Part shown: piece by piece, positions 42,362 to 50,868 of the stretch
How the letters are laid out: each line of letters begins with the position of its first letter
Position numbering within the stretch: the stretch's first letter is position 1
Source: Halopiger xanaduensis SH-6
GTDB taxonomy: Archaea; Halobacteriota; Halobacteria; Halobacteriales; Natrialbaceae
Assembly: GCF_000217715.1 (NCBI RefSeq)
Contig: NC_015666.1
Location: forward strand, 2,926,270 to 2,990,269
Reading direction: 5' to 3'
DNA: 64,000 nucleotides
Made by a program: the position numbers and the translations under genes
The notes under the pieces: generated by a model
Seen by the model: only the letters and a program-made list of their open reading frames with translations
Databases searched by the model: none
What the model was told of the DNA's origin: nothing

Positions 42362-43348
42362 CTACGCGCGGAACGGCCACCGGCCGTCGTCGTTGTCGGG
42401 ATCCGACTGATAACCGTCTCCGACCGCAACCGTCAGCGCGTTCGGGTCCGTCTCGAGGGTCAGGTGCTCCGTCTCGAGCATCTCGCCGTCGAGGCTGTAC
42501 TCGACGGCTTCGTCCCGACTCTCGAGCGCCAGCGACGGGGTTCGCCGGCGGACGATACTCCCGCTGTCCCGGTCGAACAGCCCTTCCAGCGCCTCGAGGG
42601 CCGCCCCGCCCAGTAGCTCCGTCGCGGCGGCGTCCGCGACGATCGTCACCTCGAACAGGCCGTCCTCGACGTCGGCCTGCGCGGTCCGGGCGCCGGTAAA
42701 GCGCCGGCAGTTGCCGACGAGGACGAACAGCGCGTCGCCCTCCCACATCTGCGCCGCTTCGCCGTTCGGCCCCTCCGCCGTCTTCACCCGCAGCGGCAGC
42801 GCGTCGAACGAGCCGATCGTGTCGACGGTCTCCTTGACGTAGGCCAGCACCCCCAGCTCCGCCTTGCTCTCCGTCGAGGTCTCGCTGCTGGCTTCGGCGG
42901 TGACGCCGCCGACGCAGGAGTTGACGAACGCCCGCTCGTTCGCGATCCCGAGATCGATCTCTCGCCGTCGTCCCTCGTCGATGACCGCAAAGGAGTGCTC
43001 GAGGCCCTCGATGCCGATGTTCGATGCGAAGTTGTTCCCCGTTCCCGCGGGAACGACGCCGAGGGTCGTCGTCTCGAGTTCGTCGGCGGCCGCGATGCCG
43101 TTGGCGACCCCGTTGACGGTCCCGTCGCCGCCCGCCGCGGCGACGAGCGAGGCGTCCGGCGCGGCGTCCCGGGCGAACCGCTTCGCGTCGCCGGCCTCCT
43201 CGGTTCTTCGAATCTCGAAACCCCGGTTTGCGGCCAGTTCGACGACGTCGTCGACGTGATCGCCGCTGCCGCTGACGGGGTTGAGAACGAGGACGCGATC
43301 GCCGGTTCCGTCGCCGTCGTCGCGCATCCCCGCGTCGTCCGAGTCCAT
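42362..43348 (-). CDS. diacylglycerol kinase family lipid kinase
   Basis: A 328-residue kinase of the DAGK/sphingosine-kinase fold that would phosphorylate a lipid alcohol with ATP. The nucleotide site has 'VLVLNPVSGSGDHVDDVVELA', 'VAAAGGDGTVNGVANGIAA' and 'LGVVPAGTGNNFASNIGI'. The C-terminal beta-sandwich has 'LFVLVGNCRRFTGARTAQADVEDGLFEV' and 'EYSLDGEMLETEHLTL'. All are characteristic. I start at ATG 43348 (MDSDDAGMRDD). The substrate could be an archaeal isoprenoid ether lipid precursor; the adjacent isomerase gene upstream of its 3' end supports a lipid theme only loosely. Confidence 0.88.
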   Translation of the reverse strand: MDSDDAGMRDDGDGTGDRVLVLNPVSGSGDHVDDVVELAANRGFEIRRTEEAGDAKRFARDAAPDASLVAAAGGDGTVNGVANGIAAADELETTTLGVVPAGTGNNFASNIGIEGLEHSFAVIDEGRRREIDLGIANERAFVNSCVGGVTAEASSETSTESKAELGVLAYVKETVDTIGSFDALPLRVKTAEGPNGEAAQMWEGDALFVLVGNCRRFTGARTAQADVEDGLFEVTIVADAAATELLGGAALEALEGLFDRDSGSIVRRRTPSLALESRDEAVEYSLDGEMLETEHLTLETDPNALTVAVGDGYQSDPDNDDGRWPFRA

Positions 43349-43402
43349 GGCCCCGTTTATGCCGGGCGTGCGCAAAAGGGGTTCCCCGGCGTATGCTTCG
43401 AT

Positions 43403-44128
43403 ATGCACACCGTCGCCGTCGATCTCCACGCGCACACGCGTTTCTTCCACGGTCGCCGCGAACTCGGCGATCGGTTCGACCCGCTCGGCGCTCGCCTGCT
43501 CGCCGAGGCCGCCGCGCGACGCGGCCTCGACGGGGTCGCAACGACGAACCACGACTACTACACCCCGCTCGAGCCCGCTGCGGATATCGAAACGCTCCCC
43601 GGCATCGAGATCACGACGGACCGCGGCCACGTCCTCGTCATCGGGCCGGACCCGCCGCGAGAGACGAAACCGGGCGCGCTGTCTCCAGAGGAAGCCGTCG
43701 CATTGGCCCACGACCGCGACTGCGCCGCGATCGTCGCCCACCCGTTCCGGAACAGTACGGTCCGGGAACTCGAGGACATCCCGTTCGACGCGATCGAGGT
43801 CAACGGCAAACATCCTCGCTCGCAGCCGCTGGTCGAAGAATTGGCTGCCGAGCGGGATCTACCGCTAGTCGGCGGCAGCGACGCCCACTACCCCTTCGAA
43901 GTCGGGCGCGCGTACACGGTCCTCGAGACCGACGCCGATCGGCTCACGCCGTCGGCGGTCGTCGACGCGATCCGCGACGGACGGGTCAGCGCCCGCGTCT
44001 CCCGGTCGCCGCTCGATCGGTTCCTCCGGCGCGGCTACCGGGCGATCCACAACCGAAAGGGCGTCATCGACGCGCTCGAACGGCCGACGCCGGGCGTCGG
44101 AAAACCGCCCGGCGAGGAGACGTCGTGA
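43403..44128 (+). CDS. PHP-domain phosphoesterase
   Basis: A 241-residue protein of the polymerase-and-histidinol-phosphatase superfamily. Metal-binding motifs are complete: 'VDLHAHTRFF', 'GVATTNHDYYTPL', 'IEITTDRGHVLVIG', 'IVAHPFRNS' and 'LVGGSDAHYPFEVG'. Stand-alone archaeal members act as nucleotidyl or sugar phosphatases, and many remain uncharacterised. It is divergent from the lipid kinase gene with only 54 bases between starts, so the promoters overlap. Confidence 0.87.
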   Translation: MHTVAVDLHAHTRFFHGRRELGDRFDPLGARLLAEAAARRGLDGVATTNHDYYTPLEPAADIETLPGIEITTDRGHVLVIGPDPPRETKPGALSPEEAVALAHDRDCAAIVAHPFRNSTVRELEDIPFDAIEVNGKHPRSQPLVEELAAERDLPLVGGSDAHYPFEVGRAYTVLETDADRLTPSAVVDAIRDGRVSARVSRSPLDRFLRRGYRAIHNRKGVIDALERPTPGVGKPPGEETS

Positions 44129-44181
44129 GGTACCGTCCGCGTTCGGCACCGCTCTCGATCCGGTCGAGCCTGCTCGAGGAC

Positions 44182-44595
44182 TCAACCGAGCTGTTCCTCG
44201 AGGATCAGCCGCGTCTTCGTGCTCATGACCTCGTCCTGGTTGCGGGCTTTCGTGATGAGGTCGTTGACCCCGCGCGTGTCCGCGGCGTCGACGACGAGGA
44301 CGATGTCCTGCTCGCCCGAGACCATCCAGACGAAGTCGATCTCGTCCCATTCGGCCATCCGGTCGGCGACGGCCTTCGTGTCGACGTCGACCTCGACGCT
44401 GATCTCGAGCATCGCCTGCACGTTGCCGGTGCGGGTCGAGATCGTGAACCGTTCGATGACGTCGTCGTCCATCATCCGCTCGACGCGGTTGCGGACGGTC
44501 CCCTCGCTCGTCCCGATCTCGTCGGCGATCTCGGTGTAGGGCGTCCGGGCGTCTCGCCGCAGGATATCGAGGATCTGTCGGTCCAGGTCGTCCAT
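44182..44595 (-). CDS. Lrp/AsnC family transcriptional regulator
   Basis: A 137-residue regulator with an N-terminal winged helix-turn-helix ('LDRQILDILRRDARTPYTEIADEIGTSEGTVRNRVERMMDDDVI') and a C-terminal RAM ligand-binding domain ('AMLEISVEVD...WMVSGEQDIVLVVD...EVMSTKTRLILEEQLG'). It probably binds DNA as a dimer or octamer and responds to an amino acid or nucleotide metabolite. It is divergent from carA with a 102-base gap that contains a perfect palindrome (44632-44646), so self-control and control of carA are likely. Confidence 0.92.
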   Translation of the reverse strand: MDDLDRQILDILRRDARTPYTEIADEIGTSEGTVRNRVERMMDDDVIERFTISTRTGNVQAMLEISVEVDVDTKAVADRMAEWDEIDFVWMVSGEQDIVLVVDAADTRGVNDLITKARNQDEVMSTKTRLILEEQLG

Positions 44596-44631
44596 GGAGA
44601 TGCGAGGCTACGCGGACCGGGGACTTACCGA

Positions 44632-44697
44632 TTACGAATTTCGTAACTGAGCTTCGAAGACAACACTTATAGTCGTGGATTCAATACGTAGTTCGTA
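44632..44697. promoter_or_regulatory. palindromic operator and TATA box between lrp and carA
   Basis: TTACGA-ATT-TCGTAA (44632-44646) is a perfect interrupted palindrome. A second related site, TACG-TAGTT-CGTA, lies at 44685-44697 and runs into the carA start codon. Between them CTTATAG (about 44666-44672) is 26-32 bases before the ATG, a TATA box for a leaderless carA transcript. One site lies upstream of the TATA box and one on the start site, an arrangement suited to activation or repression by the adjacent Lrp-type protein. Confidence 0.65.
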
Positions 44698-45777
44698 ATG
44701 ACAGAGGCCTACGTTGCACTGGAGGGTGGCCACGTAATCGAGGGACGTGGTCGCGCTCCGGGTACCGCTCGCGGCGAACTGGTTTTCACGACAGCCTATA
44801 CCGGCTACGAGGAGAGTCTCACGGACCCCTCCTACGAGGAGCAGGTCCTGACCTTCTCGTACCCGCTGATCGGTAACTACGGCGTCCGAGAGGAGCGGTT
44901 CGAGGACGACCGCGTCCACCCGCGTGCGGTGCTGGCCAAGGAACTCACCGCGGACGTCGCCGAGTGGCTCGAGTCCGAGGGCGTTCCGGCGGTCGACCAC
45001 CTCGACACCCGCGAGGTCGTCACCGACATCCGCGACGAGGGCGCGATGAAGTGCGGCATCGCCGTCGGCGAGGACGTCACCGAGGAAGACGCCCTCGAGC
45101 AACTCGAGCAGTGCAAGGCGATGAGCGAGCACACCGACATCGGCGCGCAGGTCAGCGTCGACGAGGTCGAGGTCTACGGCGAAGACAACAACGGCGAGAC
45201 CGTCGCGCTGGTCGACTGCGGCGCGAAGGACTCGATCGTCGACTCGCTGCTGGCCCGCGACGCCGAGGTTCACGTCCTCCCCTACGATGCGAGCGTTGCC
45301 GACGTCGAGGCCGTCGACCCGGACGTCCTGTTCATCTCGAACGGTCCCGGGGACCCCGCGAACTACGAACAGGCGATCAGCCTCGTCGAGGAATTCGTCG
45401 AGGACACGCCCGTCGCCGGCATCTGCCTCGGCCAGCAGATCGTCGCCGAGGCGCTCGGCGGCACCACCGAGAAGATGACCTTCGGCCACCGCGGCGTCAA
45501 CCAGCCCGTCCTCGACCTCGAGTCGGGTCAGGTCGTCATGACCACGCAGAACCACGGCTACACCGTCGCCGATCCGGGCGAGCACCTCGAGGTCACCCAG
45601 ATCAACGTCAACGACGACACGCCGGAGGGCATCGACGGCATCGAGTACGACGTCATCACCCGCCAGTACCACCCCGAGGCCAACCCCGGCCCCGAGGACA
45701 CCCTCGACTTCTTCGACAGCGTCCTCGAGATGGCCGACGAGCGAGCGACGACGCAGGCCGTTCCCGCGGACGACTGA
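44698..45777 (+). CDS. carA: carbamoyl-phosphate synthase small (glutaminase) subunit
   Basis: A 359-residue subunit that releases ammonia from glutamine for carbamoyl phosphate, the precursor of pyrimidines and arginine. The N-terminal domain ('ALEGGHVIEGRGRAPGTARGELVFTTAYTGYEESLTDPSY') is followed by a class I amidotransferase: 'VALVDCGAKDSIV', 'FISNGPGDPANYE', nucleophile Cys in 'AGICLGQQIVAEALGG', and His-Glu in 'TRQYHPEANPGPEDT'. Full length. The large subunit gene carB does not follow it and is not in the window. Control by the divergent Lrp-type regulator is suggested by the shared palindrome. Confidence 0.95.
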   Translation: MTEAYVALEGGHVIEGRGRAPGTARGELVFTTAYTGYEESLTDPSYEEQVLTFSYPLIGNYGVREERFEDDRVHPRAVLAKELTADVAEWLESEGVPAVDHLDTREVVTDIRDEGAMKCGIAVGEDVTEEDALEQLEQCKAMSEHTDIGAQVSVDEVEVYGEDNNGETVALVDCGAKDSIVDSLLARDAEVHVLPYDASVADVEAVDPDVLFISNGPGDPANYEQAISLVEEFVEDTPVAGICLGQQIVAEALGGTTEKMTFGHRGVNQPVLDLESGQVVMTTQNHGYTVADPGEHLEVTQINVNDDTPEGIDGIEYDVITRQYHPEANPGPEDTLDFFDSVLEMADERATTQAVPADD

Positions 45778-45942
45778 GCCGCGACGTGTTCTAACGCAGT
45801 TTTCTGCAGTTTCACTCGTTTTGATCGCGTCGCAGTCGGCGCAGTCCGAACACGCAGCGCCGACTGCCCGTCGATAGTCGACGAGACGGGACGGGAACGC
45901 ACCACCCGAACAACTATAGTATCAGTAACACTATCGTCGAAC

Positions 45943-46383
45943 GTGTTCCGGCTCCGCTACTGGCGCTCCCTTCTGGCCGACGATAGCTGGCGGTACGCGC
46001 TCGTCGGCGGACTGCTGGCGCTTCCGTTCGCGGCCCGTTCGTACTGGCGGACGGGAACGACCCTCGAGCTCGAGGCGATATTCGTTGCCGGGCTGCTCGT
46101 CGGCTATTTCTTCCGAGGGACGGCAGACGAGGTTTCCCGGGTCGGCTCCCGAACCGGGTTCGTCGGCGCGTTGCCGGTGCTGCTGTGGATGGTGTCCGAC
46201 GTGGTGTACTTTCTCTTCGAGACCGAGTCGTCGTACACTCTATTCGCGCCGATCGTCGGCGGGGTTCTGTTGGTCACGATCGGCAGTCTCTTCGCGGCCC
46301 TCGTCGGCGCAATCGGCGCCCGGATCGGCGACTGGCTGAGCGGAAAAACCGGTTTCGATCGAGCGACAGCCGCCGCACAGTAG
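45943..46383 (+). CDS. DUF5518-type membrane protein
   Basis: A 146-residue protein with four hydrophobic helices ('YALVGGLLALPFAARSYW', 'LEAIFVAGLLVGYFFRG', 'GFVGALPVLLWMVSDVVYFLF', 'LFAPIVGGVLLVTIGSLFAALVGAIGARIGDWL'). It fits the small haloarchaeal membrane family DUF5518 of unknown role. It starts at GTG 45943; an ACTATAGTAT sequence about 30 bases upstream is a plausible TATA box. Confidence 0.7.
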   Translation: MFRLRYWRSLLADDSWRYALVGGLLALPFAARSYWRTGTTLELEAIFVAGLLVGYFFRGTADEVSRVGSRTGFVGALPVLLWMVSDVVYFLFETESSYTLFAPIVGGVLLVTIGSLFAALVGAIGARIGDWLSGKTGFDRATAAAQ

Positions 46384-46527
46384 GCCGCCGCGGTGCGCGC
46401 TCGCTCGAAGTCGATCCGCCGCCGATCGACCAGCGTGGACGCTTTGGAGATTGATTCGATCTCCCTATCGCTTTCGAACTACGAGGAGAGGATAGTACCA
46501 GCCTGGTTTCTACGATCGCTGTCCCGA

Positions 46528-47574
46528 CTAGCCGTCCGACGGCGAGTCCTCGAGTTCCCTTGCTCGCTCGAGGATAGCCTCGTCGTCGACGGCCTCGAGG
46601 ATGATCTCGTCCTCGAGGGCTGCGGCGAGACGCCGTTGCCCGCGTTCGGCTCGCTGGGCGGCAACGTCCGGCTCGACGTAGTCGCTGCCGTACTCGTCGG
46701 CGTAGGTTTCGGCGAGCCGGCGGACCGTAATCGGATCGTAATCGTCGGGCGCGCTCTCCTCGAACAGTTCGACCCAGCGTTCGGGGTCGACCCACTCCTC
46801 GCGGCGGTTTTCGACCTTGCGCCGCCAGTCGTAGTGGCCCGCGTATTTGCCCCAGAAGCCCGCCTCCTCTCGCAGTTCGCGAATCAGCGTTCGGGCGACC
46901 GTTGCACCGTGGCCCGCCGCGATGATCGCCTGATCGCCGCTCCCGGCCAGCGGCCCGGCGACGTAGAGCCCGTCGACGGGCGTGGTGCCGTCGTCGTCCG
47001 GGTAGTCGCGGTCGAACCGCTCAGCGGTTCCGCCGTCGTGTTCCTGGGTGACGAACATCGATTCGTCGTCGTCCAGCCCGCGCAGGTAGGAGCCGTCGTA
47101 CTTCGAGGCGGCGACGACGAACCGCGCTGTGACGGACTCGCCCTCCTGGGGCTCGAGCCGGAAGCCTTCGCCGTCCTCGAGCCTCGAAACTGACTCCACG
47201 AGGTCGTTTCGAAGCTGACAGCCGGCTTGCTCGGCGTGGTCCTGCGCGAGTTCGAGGAACGTCTCGATCTCGATTCCACAGGGGAAGCCGAGATAGTTCT
47301 CGAGGGACGCACAGCGGCGCAGCGAGGACGGGCCGCGGTCGAAAATGATCGTCTCGAGGCCGTATCGTGCGGTGAAGACGCCGGCGGCGCAGCCGGCGGG
47401 ACCGCCGCCGATGACGGCGACAGCAAAGTCGACGTCGACGTTGACGTCACCGTCGGCCGCAGCACCGCCGTTCTCGAGAGCGGCGGTATCGGTCTCCGCA
47501 GGTGCCTCGGCGGTCTCGTCGCCGCCTCCGTCCGCGTCGGCCGCACGGCCGTCGTCGGTCCCGCCCTCGGTCAT
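46528..47574 (-). CDS. FAD-dependent oxidoreductase of the iron-uptake unit
   Basis: A 348-residue flavoprotein related in fold to thioredoxin reductases. An acidic tail of about 50 residues precedes the FAD site 'VAVIGGGPAGCAAGVFTARYGLETIIFD', and the second nucleotide/FAD motif is 'VDGLYVAGPLAGSGDQAIIAAGHGATVA'. The redox-active CxxC of true thioredoxin reductases is absent. A 100-residue helical C-terminal extension is unusual. It starts one base after the stop of the siderophore-binding lipoprotein, so it is co-expressed. I infer a role in releasing iron from imported chelates or in chelate processing; the substrate is not known. Confidence 0.8.
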   Translation of the reverse strand: MTEGGTDDGRAADADGGGDETAEAPAETDTAALENGGAAADGDVNVDVDFAVAVIGGGPAGCAAGVFTARYGLETIIFDRGPSSLRRCASLENYLGFPCGIEIETFLELAQDHAEQAGCQLRNDLVESVSRLEDGEGFRLEPQEGESVTARFVVAASKYDGSYLRGLDDDESMFVTQEHDGGTAERFDRDYPDDDGTTPVDGLYVAGPLAGSGDQAIIAAGHGATVARTLIRELREEAGFWGKYAGHYDWRRKVENRREEWVDPERWVELFEESAPDDYDPITVRRLAETYADEYGSDYVEPDVAAQRAERGQRRLAAALEDEIILEAVDDEAILERARELEDSPSDG

Positions 47575-47575
47575 C

Positions 47576-48817
47576 TTAGAACTCCCCGCGAACGATCGAC
47601 GCGACCTGCTCGCGGTCGAACAGCTGTTCGTCGCTCGGGATGTCGGGATACGGCTGCCCGGGCTCGTAGCCGGGCCACTCGCCGAACTGCTCGGGGTAGA
47701 GCTGCTTGGCCGTCATCTCGAGCTGGAAGAGATTCATGATCGGCCCCTGGTAGCGCATCCCGCCGGCGACGACGCGGTCGTTTTGTACCGCCGTCAGATC
47801 GCTCCCGACGGGGTGGTCCGCGAGGGTCTCGCGGACGTTGTCGATCGAGTAGCGGGAGGTGATCCCCCAGAGGTGGAGGATCACGTCGGGGTCCTCCTCG
47901 AGCATCGTCTCGTAGTCGATCGTTCCCCAGTCGCCGGACCAGTCGTGGTCGGTCAGCGCGTCGTCGGCGCCGAGCGGCCGCGTTTCGGCCTGCCAGAAGC
48001 CGGGCGTGTTGAGGTGGTAGGTGAAGAATTGGCCGTCGCCCAGCGTCACCCGCGCGGCGGTCGGCCGCTCCTCTTCCGGCGGCAGGTTCGACTCGATCCG
48101 GGCGATCAGATCGTCGTGGATCGCTTTGAGCTCCTCGTAGCGCTCCCGTTCTTGGAAGACCGCTGCGACGCGCTCGAACATCTCCCAGAGCGTGTAGTAC
48201 TCGTAGTCGTCGGCGTAGGCGTCCGCGGGCTCGCTGTGAACGCCGCTGTGGAAGTTGCCGAACCACGGGCCGAGCGCCGAGGCGATCTCGTCAATGTCGC
48301 TTTCGTCCCAATCGTCGTTGTGTTTCACCGGGTAGGACGGATCGAGGAAGTGGACGTCGCTGTCGAGCTCGTACAGTTGCTCCTTGGTCAGCCCGTCCTC
48401 GAGCGGGTTCGGTAGTCCCTCCCAGTCGAAGGAGACACCCTCGAGGTGCTCGTAGAACTTGTTCATCGTGGTGCCGGCCATCTCGGTCGAAAACAGCGTG
48501 TTCACGCCTTCGCCGTGCCCGAGCGCGACCGCCATGTCGGCGTACTGCGGGTAGGTGACGAAGAGGTTCTCGGGGACGGAATCGAACTCCACCTCGCCGA
48601 CGGGCGCCATCGACGCCGTGTACGAGCCGTCGCTCCCCGACTCGCCGTCGGTCGACGACTGTTCGTCGCCGTTTCCGTCGGTGCCGCCGTTACCGTTGCC
48701 GTTCCCCCCGTTTCCGTCGTTATCGCTTGCACACCCGGCGAGCGTTGCGCCGCCGAGTGCGATCCCCGTTGCAACGAACTGTCTCCGACTTGGTCTACCG
48801 TTCCGATGCGAGTCCAT
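47576..48817 (-). CDS. iron-siderophore ABC transporter substrate-binding lipoprotein
   Basis: A 413-residue class III (FepB/BtuF-like) binding protein, exported by Tat and lipid-anchored: 'PSRRQFVATGIALGGATLAGC', then a Gly/Asn/Asp-rich linker of about 40 residues. The binding fold shows 'FVTYPQYADMAVALGHGEGVNTLF', 'LDSDVHFLDPSYP' and 'EEDPDVILHLWGITSRYSIDNV'. No permease or ATPase follows; the next gene is a flavoprotein. A DtxR/IdeR-like palindrome (48823-48836) sits directly before the start codon, strong support for iron control. Heme or cobalamin are less likely alternative ligands. Confidence 0.85.
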   Translation of the reverse strand: MDSHRNGRPSRRQFVATGIALGGATLAGCASDNDGNGGNGNGNGGTDGNGDEQSSTDGESGSDGSYTASMAPVGEVEFDSVPENLFVTYPQYADMAVALGHGEGVNTLFSTEMAGTTMNKFYEHLEGVSFDWEGLPNPLEDGLTKEQLYELDSDVHFLDPSYPVKHNDDWDESDIDEIASALGPWFGNFHSGVHSEPADAYADDYEYYTLWEMFERVAAVFQERERYEELKAIHDDLIARIESNLPPEEERPTAARVTLGDGQFFTYHLNTPGFWQAETRPLGADDALTDHDWSGDWGTIDYETMLEEDPDVILHLWGITSRYSIDNVRETLADHPVGSDLTAVQNDRVVAGGMRYQGPIMNLFQLEMTAKQLYPEQFGEWPGYEPGQPYPDIPSDEQLFDREQVASIVRGEF

Positions 48818-48822
48818 GTGAT

Positions 48823-48836
48823 TTAGGCTGACCTAA
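48823..48836. promoter_or_regulatory. iron-box palindrome on the siderophore-binding operon promoter
   Basis: TTAGG-CTGA-CCTAA begins 5 bases upstream of the ATG at 48817 and is nearly identical to half of the DtxR/IdeR consensus (TTAGGTTAGGCTAACCTAA). A weak TATA-like CTACTTTTG follows at about 48841-48849. A DtxR-type regulator such as Idr or SirR bound here would cover the transcription start and repress when iron is plentiful. Confidence 0.75.
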
Positions 48837-48933
48837 TAGCGCAAAAGTAGTTCGGTTTAGGACCGCCGAAATCGGTTGTCGACCGGCCTGCCGTCGGTCG
48901 TTCCCGAGACGTTCGGCCGTCGGCCGCTACGGA

Positions 48934-49704
48934 CTATGCAGCCTCGTCGAACGCGTAGGTGACCGTCACGCTCGCGGAGACGGTTACGGGTTCCGCGTCG
49001 ATCTCGGTTGGCGGTGCTGCGGAATCTTCCGCAGCGCCCCCGCTGTAGCCGACGTCGTGGCTGACCGCGTGGACGCGCACGTCGCCGGTGGTCACCGATT
49101 TCGTCCCGGCGAGTTCGACCTCGCGGTTGTCGGCGATGTACCCCGCCTCGTCGTCGGCGTTCGTCAGCGCCTCATCGATCGCGTCCTTCCGAAGCCGGTC
49201 GCGCGTCTCCTCCTGCAACGAGAAGTTGACGCGGCCGATATTGTCGGCCCCCGCCTCGACGGCGGCGTCGATCACCTCGCCGACCCGCTCGACGTCCTCG
49301 AGGGTCACCTCGAACGAGTGGGTGCCGCGGATCACCTCGCTTTCGCCGTCCGGGCCCGGTTCGGGTCTGACGCGGTACCGCCCCTCCTCGACGTTCTCCT
49401 CCGGGATTCCGAGGTCGTCGAATGCCCGCCGCAACTGCTCGGCGCCGGTCGCCAGTTCGTCGGTGACGTCCTCGGCGGTTTCTCCGCGCGCTTCGACGCC
49501 GACGGAGACGGTCGCCCTGTCGGGTTCGGACTCGACCTCGCCGCTCGCGCTGACGGTGATTTCCCGGTCGCCGCCGGTAGAACTGTTTTCGTCTCCCGAC
49601 TGGGCACCCGCCTCGTCGGTCGACGCGCTGCTCGCACACCCTGCCATCGCCGCCGCGATGCCGACGCCCGACGCCGCGAGGAACTGTCGTCGATTCGTAG
49701 CCAT
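48934..49704 (-). CDS. SIMPL-domain lipoprotein
   Basis: A 256-residue surface protein. Tat signal and lipobox are 'TNRRQFLAASGVGIAAAMAGC', followed by a Ser/Asp/Gly linker. The SIMPL (DUF541) domain follows: 'EITVSASGEVESEPDRATVSVGVEARGETAEDV', 'GTHSFEVTLEDVERVGEVIDAAVEAGADNIGRVNFSLQEETRDRLRKDAIDEALTNA' and 'PVTVSASVTVTYAF'. SIMPL proteins form oligomeric assemblies at the cell surface with poorly known roles in stress protection. I start at ATG 49704, which puts the twin arginine at its normal distance, and not at the ATG seven codons upstream. Confidence 0.87.
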   Translation of the reverse strand: MATNRRQFLAASGVGIAAAMAGCASSASTDEAGAQSGDENSSTGGDREITVSASGEVESEPDRATVSVGVEARGETAEDVTDELATGAEQLRRAFDDLGIPEENVEEGRYRVRPEPGPDGESEVIRGTHSFEVTLEDVERVGEVIDAAVEAGADNIGRVNFSLQEETRDRLRKDAIDEALTNADDEAGYIADNREVELAGTKSVTTGDVRVHAVSHDVGYSGGAAEDSAAPPTEIDAEPVTVSASVTVTYAFDEAA

Positions 49705-49854
49705 AGTCGATCCATCGTCGGGCACTCAAAAAGCACCTTGGATAGGTGAAACGTCGCTTTCACCGTCGAACCTCCGTGTTCCGCCCGGCTCCCGGAACGA
49801 CGGCGAACGCGTTCGGGACAAGTCGGACTCCCGATCGGAGCCTCGTTCCGACCG

Positions 49855-50826
49855 ATGGACGACGATAGCAACCGCGATAGCGAGACCCCGGCGACCCTCG
49901 CGGTCGCGGACGGCGTCGACGAACTGATCGGAACCACGCCGCTGCTCCGACTGGACGCCTTCGCCGACAACCTCTTCGGGAAGGTCGAGGCGGCGAACCC
50001 CTACTCGGTCAAGGATCGGATCGCCCGCGAAATGATCGCCGCGGCCGAGCGGGCGGGCGCGCTCGAGCCCGGCGGCACCGTCGTCGAGTCCACCAGCGGC
50101 AACACCGGAATCGGACTGGCGGCGGTCTGCGCTGCCCGCGGCTACGACTGCGTGCTGACGATGCCCGAGTCCATGTCGATCGAGCGGCGCCAGCTCCTGT
50201 CGGCGCTCGGCGCTGAGCTGGAACTGACGCCCGCCGAGGACGGCATGGGCGGCGCGAACGAGCGCGCCGAGGAACTCGTCGCCGAGCGCGACGACGCGAT
50301 CCTGGCGCGCCAGTTCGAGAACGAGGCGAACCCGGCGGTCCATCGGGAGACGACCGGCCCCGAAATCTGGGCGGCGACCGACGGCGGGGTCGACGCGGTC
50401 GTCGCCGGCGTCGGCACCGGCGGGACGATCACCGGCGTCTCGGAGTACGTCAAAGAGGAGCGGGGCGACACCGCGTTCACGTCGGTCGCCGTCGAACCCG
50501 CCGAGTCGCCGACGCTCTCGGAGCTCAGTAGCGACGGCCACGACATTCAGGGGATCGGCCCCGGGTTCGTCCCCGACGTCCTCCGGACCGAACTGATCGA
50601 CGAGGTCCGGGCCGTCGAGGCGGCCGACGCGAAGGCAGCCGCTCGCACGCTGGGCCTCACCGAGGGCCTGCTGGTCGGCATCTCCGCGGGCGCGGCGCTG
50701 TCAGCTGCCGCCGACTACGCGGCCGAGCACCCCGAGGAACTGGTCGTCACCGTCCTGCCGGACACGGGCGAACGCTACCTCTCGACGGATCTCTACGACC
50801 TCGAGGCCGAGCCGGAATCCGAGTAA
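49855..50826 (+). CDS. cysK: cysteine synthase family PLP enzyme
   Basis: A 323-residue fold-type II pyridoxal-phosphate enzyme that makes cysteine from O-acetylserine and sulfide (or from a related activated serine). The PLP lysine is in 'NPYSVKDRIA', the substrate loop is 'STSGNTGIGLA', the phosphate-binding glycines are 'GVGTGGTITG', and 'GIGPGFVPDVL' and 'GISAGAALSAA' complete the site. Length is typical. The gene is monocistronic, next to the convergent PurN-PurH gene. A cystathionine beta-synthase-like activity cannot be excluded by sequence. Confidence 0.92.
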   Translation: MDDDSNRDSETPATLAVADGVDELIGTTPLLRLDAFADNLFGKVEAANPYSVKDRIAREMIAAAERAGALEPGGTVVESTSGNTGIGLAAVCAARGYDCVLTMPESMSIERRQLLSALGAELELTPAEDGMGGANERAEELVAERDDAILARQFENEANPAVHRETTGPEIWAATDGGVDAVVAGVGTGGTITGVSEYVKEERGDTAFTSVAVEPAESPTLSELSSDGHDIQGIGPGFVPDVLRTELIDEVRAVEAADAKAAARTLGLTEGLLVGISAGAALSAAADYAAEHPEELVVTVLPDTGERYLSTDLYDLEAEPESE

Positions 50827-50868
50827 CACGGGCCGTACTCGGTCATCGTTCGCGTTCGGCCGTGGACG

